Origin: Campylobacterales bacterium
GTDB taxonomy: Bacteria; Campylobacterota; Campylobacteria; Campylobacterales; SZUA-545
Direction of reading: 5' to 3'
NCBI GenBank assembly: GCA_025800305.1
Contig: JAOXRY010000233.1
Coordinates: forward strand, 1 to 42,650
Length of the DNA: 42,650 bases
Every line of letters starts with the position of its first letter. Position 1 is the first letter of the stretch. A program made the position numbers and the translations under genes. The notes under the pieces are model-generated. The model ran no database searches. It worked only from the letters and a program-made list of their open reading frames with translations, and was not told where the DNA came from. Shown here in pieces: positions 26,301 through 33,134 of this stretch.

Positions 26301-26317
26301 ATATTCTACTAGAATAT
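26301..26317. promoter_or_regulatory. Perfect 17-bp palindrome upstream of pglF
   Basis: ATATTCTACTAGAATAT is a perfect palindrome (8-bp arms around one C) in the 57-base gap between csd4 and pglF, centred about 35 bases before the pglF start. No T-run follows the stem directly, so it reads better as an operator or a promoter-overlapping site than as a terminator. Confidence 0.45.
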
Positions 26318-26331
26318 GGCTTGAGGGGTAA

Positions 26332-27681
26332 TTAATTATTTTTTATAGAACTTGGTATGGAGCTTGAAGCGTAAGTCTTTCTATCTTGAAATTTGACAAG
26401 AACCATTCCTGCAAATTTATTCTCTTTTTCTTTATAGACTTCCACTCTATAAGTTGTGCCTTTTTTATCAACAGAAAATCTTTTTACAACATCTCTTTTT
26501 GTGACCTTAATACCACTTTCATTTTTAATATTTCTCTTGGAAAATCCGATGACATTAACTCTGTAACCTTTTTTAGGTTCAACCATAAAATTGTTATAAA
26601 CATTGACATGGCTTCCAAAATCAACAGTTTTTTTCTGACCATCTACCATAAAATCAAAACTCTTAATTGATGTATCGTAGTCAAAATATTGAGGTGCGAT
26701 GTAACTCATCCTTCTGTTTCCATAGTGGATACGATAGTTTTTTCCGTTGCTAACAACAGCAGTTAAAGGGTTTGTGCTAGAAGCTTTTACCTTGCTTCCT
26801 TTTTGAAGTGGAAGGTAGTTTATCCAGTTTCTACTTCCTACAACATCTAAAACAATCTTTTCATTCATTGCAACTTTAACATCGTTGTTAATCTCAGCTC
26901 TTACTTGTCTAGGGGTTAATTTAAAATCTCTTTCAAACTCTATGTCAAGATATTTCATAAAACCTTCAACTGCTAGTAGGTGATAAAAAGCTCTTGTATG
27001 GGTTCTAAAACTTTTACTAGCCTCATTTCCAAAAGCTGGTTTATTATTTTTTACTGCATACCAAGTAAGAGTCTTTGCCATCTCTTGGTTACCTTCACCA
27101 GTTTTTGTATTATTAACAAGATAGTTATACTCTTTGTTTATAGAGTATTTATTGACATTTTCAACAACTTTTTCAGAGATTTCTTGAAGGTTTCCAAACT
27201 TTACACCATCCATTTTCTCTTGATCTATAATCGAACACTGTCCCCACCTATTTGGGTTTTTCATTTTATTGACATATTTTTTTCTATAAAAACCACTTCC
27301 ATCATGAAGGTTTACAATAACATCAACTTCATCATTGATAATTAGTTTTTTAATTCTTTGAATTGTTTCATAATCAGGATCACTCTTTTTTAAGTTGGCA
27401 AATTTTCTATTAAGATCTCCATAGACCCCTCTGGATCTTTTTATAATACTTTCAAAGGCTAGATTAGGAACGACCCAAACATTTCCATTAGTAATTTTAT
27501 ATTTTGTAGCAATTAAAGATGCCGCAGTGAAGCCACCAGGCTCATCTCCTTGGATACCACCAATTATTAATAGGGTATTTCCTTTTCCATTTCCCAGCTT
27601 GTGAACAGAGAAATCAAGATCTAATCTTCCATAAAGAATGGTAGATGTTAGTAGAAAAAAAATCAGGATATTTTTCAACAT
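26332..27681 (-). CDS. csd4: Peptidoglycan DL-carboxypeptidase, Csd4/Pgp1-like (M14 family)
   Basis: In Helicobacter (Csd4) and Campylobacter (Pgp1) this periplasmic zinc enzyme trims the tripeptide of uncrosslinked muropeptides to a dipeptide and is needed for helical cell shape. The 449-residue protein has a signal peptide (about 1-18) and the distinctive metal site GGIQGDEPGG, in which Gln replaces the usual His, as in Csd4. The third ligand region is VNLHDGSGFY and the catalytic Glu lies in FGNEASKSF. C-terminal beta domains (about 255-449) match the three-domain Csd4 layout. It starts 1 base after the M15 peptidase stop, with AAGG upstream, so the two cell-wall enzymes form an operon. 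Confidence 0.9.
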   Translation of the reverse strand: MLKNILIFFLLTSTILYGRLDLDFSVHKLGNGKGNTLLIIGGIQGDEPGGFTAASLIATKYKITNGNVWVVPNLAFESIIKRSRGVYGDLNRKFANLKKSDPDYETIQRIKKLIINDEVDVIVNLHDGSGFYRKKYVNKMKNPNRWGQCSIIDQEKMDGVKFGNLQEISEKVVENVNKYSINKEYNYLVNNTKTGEGNQEMAKTLTWYAVKNNKPAFGNEASKSFRTHTRAFYHLLAVEGFMKYLDIEFERDFKLTPRQVRAEINNDVKVAMNEKIVLDVVGSRNWINYLPLQKGSKVKASSTNPLTAVVSNGKNYRIHYGNRRMSYIAPQYFDYDTSIKSFDFMVDGQKKTVDFGSHVNVYNNFMVEPKKGYRVNVIGFSKRNIKNESGIKVTKRDVVKRFSVDKKGTTYRVEVYKEKENKFAGMVLVKFQDRKTYASSSIPSSIKNN

Positions 27682-27682
27682 C

Positions 27683-28486
27683 TTAAACCTTTATATGCCA
27701 AGGTTCATATCTAACACCAAAAGGATTTTCTAAAGGGTATCTAATAGAAATATATCCTAAGTCCATCAGTTTTTTGAATTCGTCAGTCTTTGCAAAATCT
27801 TCTGTAAAGTTTCTATAGCCATATCCAACTTTTCCAATATCAAAATCACCTATTCCATGGAATGAATATCCAGGAGGTGCTAAAGATCTAGAAGCTTTAG
27901 AAATATTTCCATTGGTTCTAACAGCTTTTGCTAAAAATAGCTGAGTCTGTTTAATAATCCCTCTTACCCCAGATGTTAAAATTATTTCATTTCCAACTTC
28001 TTTTTTTATTTTTTCATATATATAAGTTGGTTTACCTTTAAAAAGATAGTGACCTGTATAAGGAATTTTAATTGTCTCTTTTTTATTTATAGTGTCTGTG
28101 ATTTTTGTAAGAACTTTTTCTCCATAAAAACCGTAGCTTGTTGCAGAGTGGTAAAAAATTTCTTCAAGTAGATCTAAATCATTTTTGGTAAATTTACCAA
28201 TTTTAGAGTATCTTCTTCCATAACTTACTATCTCATCTAATCCAACAAGATTAAAATTACCATAACCAATAACTCTTCTTACTTGGTAAAGTTTATTGGA
28301 AAGTCTTCTAAGTTTAGAAAACTCATCTCCTACCATTACAAAATCTTTATCGTCATTTCTACTTTTGATAACACTATCTTTTATGTGGCTATCATCAATT
28401 TGTAAATCTTCTGCCAATAAAGAAGAAGTAGTTCCAGTACCTGCTGCAATTATTGATGCAGTCTTAATAAATTCTCTTCTATTCAA
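27683..28486 (-). CDS. Tat-exported M15-family peptidoglycan carboxypeptidase
   Basis: The 267-residue protein begins MNRREFIKTASIIAAGTG, a twin-arginine signal. The C-terminal half carries a VanY/M15-type zinc site: SFHGIGDFDIG (His and Asp ligands) and EPWHIKV at the very end (catalytic Glu and the second His ligand). Such enzymes remove a terminal D-amino acid from peptidoglycan stems. The N-terminal 120 residues (NKLYQVRRVIGYGNFNLVGLDEIV) are a helical domain found in similar DUF882/YcbK-like proteins, though I am less sure of it. The start is TTG at 28486, since the ATG just upstream runs into a stop. It is co-transcribed with csd4. Confidence 0.82.
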   Translation of the reverse strand: MNRREFIKTASIIAAGTGTTSSLLAEDLQIDDSHIKDSVIKSRNDDKDFVMVGDEFSKLRRLSNKLYQVRRVIGYGNFNLVGLDEIVSYGRRYSKIGKFTKNDLDLLEEIFYHSATSYGFYGEKVLTKITDTINKKETIKIPYTGHYLFKGKPTYIYEKIKKEVGNEIILTSGVRGIIKQTQLFLAKAVRTNGNISKASRSLAPPGYSFHGIGDFDIGKVGYGYRNFTEDFAKTDEFKKLMDLGYISIRYPLENPFGVRYEPWHIKV

Positions 28487-28510
28487 TACATAAACCTAAA
28501 ATAAACATTT

Positions 28511-28525
28511 TGCTAAGATCTTACT
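28511..28525 (+). promoter_or_regulatory. Extended -10 promoter giving a probably leaderless cvpA-like transcript
   Basis: TGC-TAAGAT at 28511-28519 is a TGn extended -10 box. Six bases (CTTACT) follow, then the ATG at 28526. No Shine-Dalgarno sequence is available. The geometry is identical to that at mutY. Confidence 0.5.
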
Positions 28526-29080
28526 ATGTTTTTATTTGATATCGTCTTAATTGCAGGAATTATTAGCGGGTTTTACTATGGCTATAAACATGGTATTCAC
28601 GAAAGGTTATATGAACTTTTTAGATTTTTCATGATTATCTCATTTGCAGAGATGTATAGTGTGAAATTTGGTGTTTTTTTGACAAAGTTACATATTTTGT
28701 GGGCAGATAGTTTTTCTATATTAAAACTTATTGGCTTTATTTTGTTACTTGCTGTATTTTGGTTTGTCTTTAGACTTTTTGAATATCTTTTTAAGATTGT
28801 TTTCAAGACAAGCAGACAGATAGCTTCCCAATTTGGTGGAGCAATAATTACAGCTTTTTCAACAGCAATTGTGATTACACTTTCCGCTTTTTTCTTAACT
28901 CAGGTAAAGTTTTTAAAAGAGCATTTAAAACCTGTTTTAATGGATAGCTATTCTTACGGTAAAATCAACAGATTTTATAGAAAAAGTATCGATAATAGTT
29001 TTGTAGAAAATGTGGTAAACGGAGAGATTTCAGGAAAAGATGCAAAAGAGTTGATTTTTAAAACTCTTACTGCTGAATAG
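28526..29080 (+). CDS. CvpA-family membrane protein
   Basis: The 184-residue protein has about four membrane helices (2-20, 28-48, 66-90 and 103-125). The N-terminal pattern FDIVLIAGIISGFYYGYKHG matches the CvpA family signature (DIxxlxxlxxxxxxGxxxG). CvpA was named for colicin V export in E. coli and has since been tied to envelope stress tolerance, but its molecular function is uncertain. The C-terminal 60 residues are hydrophilic. It is a single gene, and its 3' end overlaps rnhA tail to tail by 14 bases. Confidence 0.82.
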   Translation: MFLFDIVLIAGIISGFYYGYKHGIHERLYELFRFFMIISFAEMYSVKFGVFLTKLHILWADSFSILKLIGFILLLAVFWFVFRLFEYLFKIVFKTSRQIASQFGGAIITAFSTAIVITLSAFFLTQVKFLKEHLKPVLMDSYSYGKINRFYRKSIDNSFVENVVNGEISGKDAKELIFKTLTAE

Positions 29081-29789
29081 CCTCATAAAATTCATCAGCT
29101 GGCAAATCTTGTTCTTTCATAACAATATTTGCTAGTTCATCACATTTCTCATTCTCAATAATTCCAGCGTGACCTTTTACCCAATGGAAAGTTACATTTA
29201 ATCTACTTGTTAAGTTCAGAAGAATCTCCCAAAGATCACTGTTTTTGGCTTCCTCTTTATTGGACTTAATCCAGTTGTTTTTCTTCCATCCCTTTGCCCA
29301 TCCAAGATTATTAGCATCAACAACGTATTTTGAATCAGAGAAAAGATCTATATTTGGTTTATCAGACTTTACAGATTCTAAAGCTTTAATAACTGCCATA
29401 ATTTCCATACGATTGTTGGTTGTCTCTCTAAAACCTCCTGAAAGTTCTCTTCTTAATATTTCACCTTTATGAATAAACTGTAAAACAGCTCCATAACCAC
29501 CACGACCAGGGTTTCCTAAAGCTCCACCATCTGTGAAAATAACAATATGTCCTTTTTCTAAAAGCTCAGTCACCATCTCTTCTCTAAAAGCTTTTTTTGG
29601 TTTTTTAGTTATATTTTTAGAAGGGGTAGGTGGTTTATTAAAAAAAGCTTCTTTTGCTTCTTCATATGTTGGAAAAGATTTATATTTTGCACCTTTGTGT
29701 CCATCTATAAGAGATTTACACTCTGCCCAAGTATCAAAGATTCCTGTCTCTTTCCCTTCCCAAACTACATAAAACTTTTTTTTAGCCAT
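29067..29789 (-). CDS. rnhA: Ribonuclease HI with N-terminal hybrid-binding domain
   Basis: RNase HI degrades RNA in RNA-DNA hybrids. Starting at the ATG at 29789 (GGAG five bases upstream) the protein has 240 residues. A hybrid-binding (RHBD, viroplasmin-like) domain covers 1-50 (KFYVVWEGKETGIFDTWAEC, KSFPTYEEAKEAF), followed by a linker. The catalytic domain carries the DEDD set: Asp in IFTDGGALGNPGRGG, Glu in NNRMEIMA, Asp in DLFSDSKYV, and His/Asp in VKGHAGIIENEKCDELA. An in-frame ATG eight codons upstream is less likely. The start codon overlaps the stop of the preceding ATPase-like gene. It is the last gene of a five-gene string. Confidence 0.95.
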   Translation of the reverse strand: MAKKKFYVVWEGKETGIFDTWAECKSLIDGHKGAKYKSFPTYEEAKEAFFNKPPTPSKNITKKPKKAFREEMVTELLEKGHIVIFTDGGALGNPGRGGYGAVLQFIHKGEILRRELSGGFRETTNNRMEIMAVIKALESVKSDKPNIDLFSDSKYVVDANNLGWAKGWKKNNWIKSNKEEAKNSDLWEILLNLTSRLNVTFHWVKGHAGIIENEKCDELANIVMKEQDLPADEFYEAIQQ

Positions 29790-30844
29790 CACTTCTCCAA
29801 TGCCCATGTCCAAAAAGGCTTAGCTGTTACAAATGCACCGTGAACTTCACCAGTATACTCATAACCCATGGTAACAATTTCTATCGTTTCCACTGTTTTT
29901 ACACTTAAAACAGCGGTGGATTTTACCAAAAGTTGTTCGTAGTTTAGAAAAGGTAGAGTTAGCACAGCTCGGTTTTCAGATGGAATGAAAAAGTCAATAA
30001 AGTCCATGTAGTAAACTTCAAAACCACCTTTTATAAGTTCAAGAAAAACCATGTGTTCAAAGTTCTTTCCTAAGTCTTTTTTAAATGTCAAAGCTTGTTT
30101 AAAAACAAAATCATAAGGATAGTATTTTTTAGGAGCTTTAGGGCTTTCAAATTTAGAGACTGAAAAGATGTATTTTTTATTTTCCAGCTCCTCTACTGTT
30201 TTATAGAAAATATCTTTAGAGATCTTAATCTCTTGTTTTATGAGATTAAAAGCTTGAAACAAAGAAAAAGCAAAGCCTGTTTTTAAAACAATAAATTTAA
30301 AGATCTCCTGTTTTGTTTGTAGGGGGAAAAGCAAATAAATAAACTCTCTTGCTCTTATCACTCTTTCTTGATCTTTAAGATGAATCATCTCAGGAAGGCT
30401 TCCATGTTTAAAATATTCATCAAAAAGTTCTTCTATGTTTTCAATTTTTTTGTGAAGAGAGATAAATTCTTCAAAATCCAAAGGAAGCAAAGAATAGTTT
30501 TTAAAACCATCAATTTTAATGTTTTCTTCTGTTAGTAAATAGACAGTTTCACAGACTATATCTTCTAGAGTGGCTTTATAGTTTTCTACAACAATAAGCT
30601 GGATTTTCTCTTCTTGGATGAAGTGATTAAGATCTTTAGTAGCTAGATCTTTGGTTCTTAAGTCTTGAAGATCTATATAGAGAAACTTTTTTTTCTCCTG
30701 TAAAATTAGATCTGATATGTACTTTTTTACACCACAGTATTTTGGAGTTTGAATAATAGCTTTTTGGGTATCTATTGTTAGTTTTCTTGGAATTGTCTTT
30801 TTATCAATCTCTTGATGTTCGTAAATATCTTCTATTAAATCCAT
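29789..30844 (-). CDS. DUF4143-like ATPase homologue with degenerate Walker motifs
   Basis: The 351-residue protein follows the layout of the AAA_14/DUF4143 family: a small P-loop-like domain, then a winged-helix region, then a C-terminal domain. The Walker A region reads TPKYCGVKK (33-41) with the first Gly missing and the Lys shifted by one. The Walker B position reads LIVVENY, lacking Asp-Glu. It is therefore unlikely to hydrolyse ATP. The C-terminal part contains KKYYPYDFVFKQAL and GKNFEHMVFLEL, which are typical of the family. It overlaps the DUF2779 gene by 10 bases and touches rnhA, so tight co-expression is expected. Its function is unknown. Confidence 0.7.
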   Translation of the reverse strand: MDLIEDIYEHQEIDKKTIPRKLTIDTQKAIIQTPKYCGVKKYISDLILQEKKKFLYIDLQDLRTKDLATKDLNHFIQEEKIQLIVVENYKATLEDIVCETVYLLTEENIKIDGFKNYSLLPLDFEEFISLHKKIENIEELFDEYFKHGSLPEMIHLKDQERVIRAREFIYLLFPLQTKQEIFKFIVLKTGFAFSLFQAFNLIKQEIKISKDIFYKTVEELENKKYIFSVSKFESPKAPKKYYPYDFVFKQALTFKKDLGKNFEHMVFLELIKGGFEVYYMDFIDFFIPSENRAVLTLPFLNYEQLLVKSTAVLSVKTVETIEIVTMGYEYTGEVHGAFVTAKPFWTWALEK

Positions 30845-32250
30845 GTGATTAACTTTTGATAGATCTTTACAAGAGCTAGAGTGTCGACTTCACAATATTT
30901 AATAAGCTTCTCTTTTTTCTCTTCTATCTCTTTTTTATCACCAAATAAAATCTCTTTATACTCATCTAAAAGTTCTTGCCCGTTGGCAACAATTAAGTCT
31001 TCATAAGAAAGATCTGAAACAAGAGCAGGAAGGACAGCTTTTAAAGAGTGTTTAGCTCCCATCTTTCCAAAATAGCAGTATCTATTTTTAAAAGGATCAT
31101 TAAGATCTATAATGTTGTCTGCTATAGTATTGAGATGATCTTTGTGTTTTGGAAGTTTACAAGCAAGATCTCTTAAGATCCTTCTTTCAAATTGTGCACC
31201 ATAGGCTACGACAGTTTTATCAGTTGGAATGATTTCACATAGTTTTTCACCAATTTCATACCTTGGATCTTTCTCTTTTATATTGGCAATGTAATTAAAT
31301 TTTTCAAGATCTTTTTCGTTTTTTAGTTTGTGAATTGAGTATTGAAAGACAATTGGTTCGTATGGTTTCATTCCTTTAAAAAATGGGATAATAGGCTGGT
31401 AGGACTCAAAGTCTAGAAAGTAGATCTCATCTTTAAATTGGGAGAGAAACAAAGAGAGTCTCTCTTTATCAACAAAGGGCTTTTTCAAAGCACTTTTTTG
31501 GATCTTTTGAAAATCAGTAAGCTTACTTTCATCATATTTTTCTATGGTGTCTATACCGTTTTTTAAAAGAGAGAGTTTTTCATCAACTGGTTTAGCTATA
31601 AGATTTAAAATAGAGTTTTCATAGATCTTTCCCCAACAGCCTTTAAACTCTTCACAGACAAAGGGCTTAAAACAGCTGACACTATTTTTACCTTGAAACT
31701 CTTTCTCTTCCAGAAGATCTTTAATAAGGGCTTTTATCCTAGGAAGTCTTTTGAAAACCCTTCTTGTGACTTCAAAATACTCTGTAAATTCAAAAAGATC
31801 TAACTCTTCCTCTCTCTCAAAATCTTCTGTTATTTTTATAACACTACACTTTGAAACAGAGATTCCATTTTGAGAAAGAATGTAGTATTTAAAAGCAATA
31901 GTATCAATAACTTTTTGTTTAATAATTTGCTTTGGAACAATCTCTACAAGATGGTAGTTGTTTTTTTGGCTTTCTAAAAAATGAATCTTTCCAATAAGAT
32001 TTTTATAAGAAACTTTTACATCTTTTAAAACCTTCTTCTTTTGAAGTTCCAATTGAAGAATTGAAGGAGAAAGTTCCCTTGCTTTTTCAACGTTTGGAAA
32101 GAAAAAATCACCAATAATTTTTTTAAAAGCTTCTTTCTCTTTGTCTACAAAAAACTTATCATCATCTTTTTTTTTCTTAAAGAGTAAAGGACATCTAAAA
32201 TAGTCTAAAAAAAGATTTTTCCCTATCACAGTAAACTTTTTTATTGGCAC
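30835..32250 (-). CDS. DUF2779 protein: Cas4/RecB-like part plus DnaQ-like exonuclease part
   Basis: The 471-residue protein has an N-terminal region with Cys20 (FRCPLLF) and Cys193, Cys199 and Cys205 (CFKPFVCEEFKGC). This spacing is reminiscent of the Fe-S cluster of Cas4/AddB-type nucleases. Its C-terminal half (about 272-471) is DnaQ-like: YFLDFES (Asp280, Glu282) as motif I, YGAQFER (350-356), and Y452-x3-D456 as a DEDDy motif III. The whole matches the DUF2779 family, thought to be nuclease-like but uncharacterised. The start is GTG at 32250 without a good ribosome site, overlapping the FecR gene by 10 bases, so translation is probably coupled. Being next to rnhA fits a nucleic-acid role. 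The exact substrate is unknown. Confidence 0.75.
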   Translation of the reverse strand: MPIKKFTVIGKNLFLDYFRCPLLFKKKKDDDKFFVDKEKEAFKKIIGDFFFPNVEKARELSPSILQLELQKKKVLKDVKVSYKNLIGKIHFLESQKNNYHLVEIVPKQIIKQKVIDTIAFKYYILSQNGISVSKCSVIKITEDFEREEELDLFEFTEYFEVTRRVFKRLPRIKALIKDLLEEKEFQGKNSVSCFKPFVCEEFKGCWGKIYENSILNLIAKPVDEKLSLLKNGIDTIEKYDESKLTDFQKIQKSALKKPFVDKERLSLFLSQFKDEIYFLDFESYQPIIPFFKGMKPYEPIVFQYSIHKLKNEKDLEKFNYIANIKEKDPRYEIGEKLCEIIPTDKTVVAYGAQFERRILRDLACKLPKHKDHLNTIADNIIDLNDPFKNRYCYFGKMGAKHSLKAVLPALVSDLSYEDLIVANGQELLDEYKEILFGDKKEIEEKKEKLIKYCEVDTLALVKIYQKLITWI

Positions 32251-33134
32251 TTATATTGAAATAGGGCGTGGTGATTTCTCAGTTGTGGAGAGAGTAAAAG
32301 CTTTAGAATCCCATCTTCAATTTTTGGTTTGTCTGGTTTTGTGTTAAAAGAGATTGTCTTTTCACAATTTTGATACTCTGTATTGCTATAGTAAAAACAT
32401 CCCTCTTCAATAGCTAGGATTTTTGGTGTTTCATTAGAGTTGAAATCTCCATACATAGACATACAACTATGACTTCTTTTTCCATTTTTGTATATAAGAG
32501 TCACGGTGTCTTCTAGTGGCTGGTGATTTTTATAACAAGTTTTATAAATATTTCTTCCTTCAAAAGTTAAAACCTCTCCTTCTGTAATAGAAACTTCTGT
32601 AGCTCTTTGATCTATCTTAGGTTCTTCTCCACAATTAGGATCAACTTCAAAAAGAGTTTTAATCTCTCCTTTGAAATCAATATCTAAACTTCCTTCATGT
32701 AAGGCAATAACTTTTGTATTTTTAAAATCAGCAACATCAAATTTTGTTCCTTTGATATTGATATTGGCAAAATCGGTAATAATTTTTAGTTTTTTCTTTC
32801 TTTTTTTTATATCGTAAGTGGTATTTCCACCTTTTTGATGGATTCTAGACTGGTCTATAATTTTTAGTTTAGAGCCTTTGGCAACAATAAGTTTAGAACC
32901 ATTATGAAGTTTCAAATAGGCCTTAGAGTTTTTATCTGTAGAGACTCCATCCTCTGTAAAAAGATCTTTATTCTTTCCACCTTGAACATATCTTGCTCCC
33001 CATTTTCTACTAATTGTGACCTTTCCTTTTCCTTTTGTTTTGACCATTTTCCCAACTTTAGTAAAGCCTGTAACATAACTTAAAGAGTTAGTTGTAAAAA
33101 ACAGTGAAATTACAAAAATTAAAAAAAATCTCAT
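32241..33134 (-). CDS. Periplasmic FecR-domain protein with Cys-rich C-terminus
   Basis: The 297-residue protein has a signal peptide (MRFFLIFVISLFFTTNSLS), then a FecR domain (about 30-155) with VSTDKNSKAYLKLHNGSKLIVAKGS and the hallmark ITDFANINIKGTKFDV. The C-terminal half (about 165-297) is an unassigned domain with Cys residues at about 170, 192, 211, 233, 244 and 296, which could form periplasmic disulfides. No FecI sigma gene is nearby. It overlaps the histidine-kinase gene by the ATGA tetranucleotide (33131-33134), with GGAG upstream, and precedes the DUF2779 gene. A periplasmic partner for the kinase sensor is plausible. Confidence 0.8.
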   Translation of the reverse strand: MRFFLIFVISLFFTTNSLSYVTGFTKVGKMVKTKGKGKVTISRKWGARYVQGGKNKDLFTEDGVSTDKNSKAYLKLHNGSKLIVAKGSKLKIIDQSRIHQKGGNTTYDIKKRKKKLKIITDFANINIKGTKFDVADFKNTKVIALHEGSLDIDFKGEIKTLFEVDPNCGEEPKIDQRATEVSITEGEVLTFEGRNIYKTCYKNHQPLEDTVTLIYKNGKRSHSCMSMYGDFNSNETPKILAIEEGCFYYSNTEYQNCEKTISFNTKPDKPKIEDGILKLLLSPQLRNHHALFQYKCQ

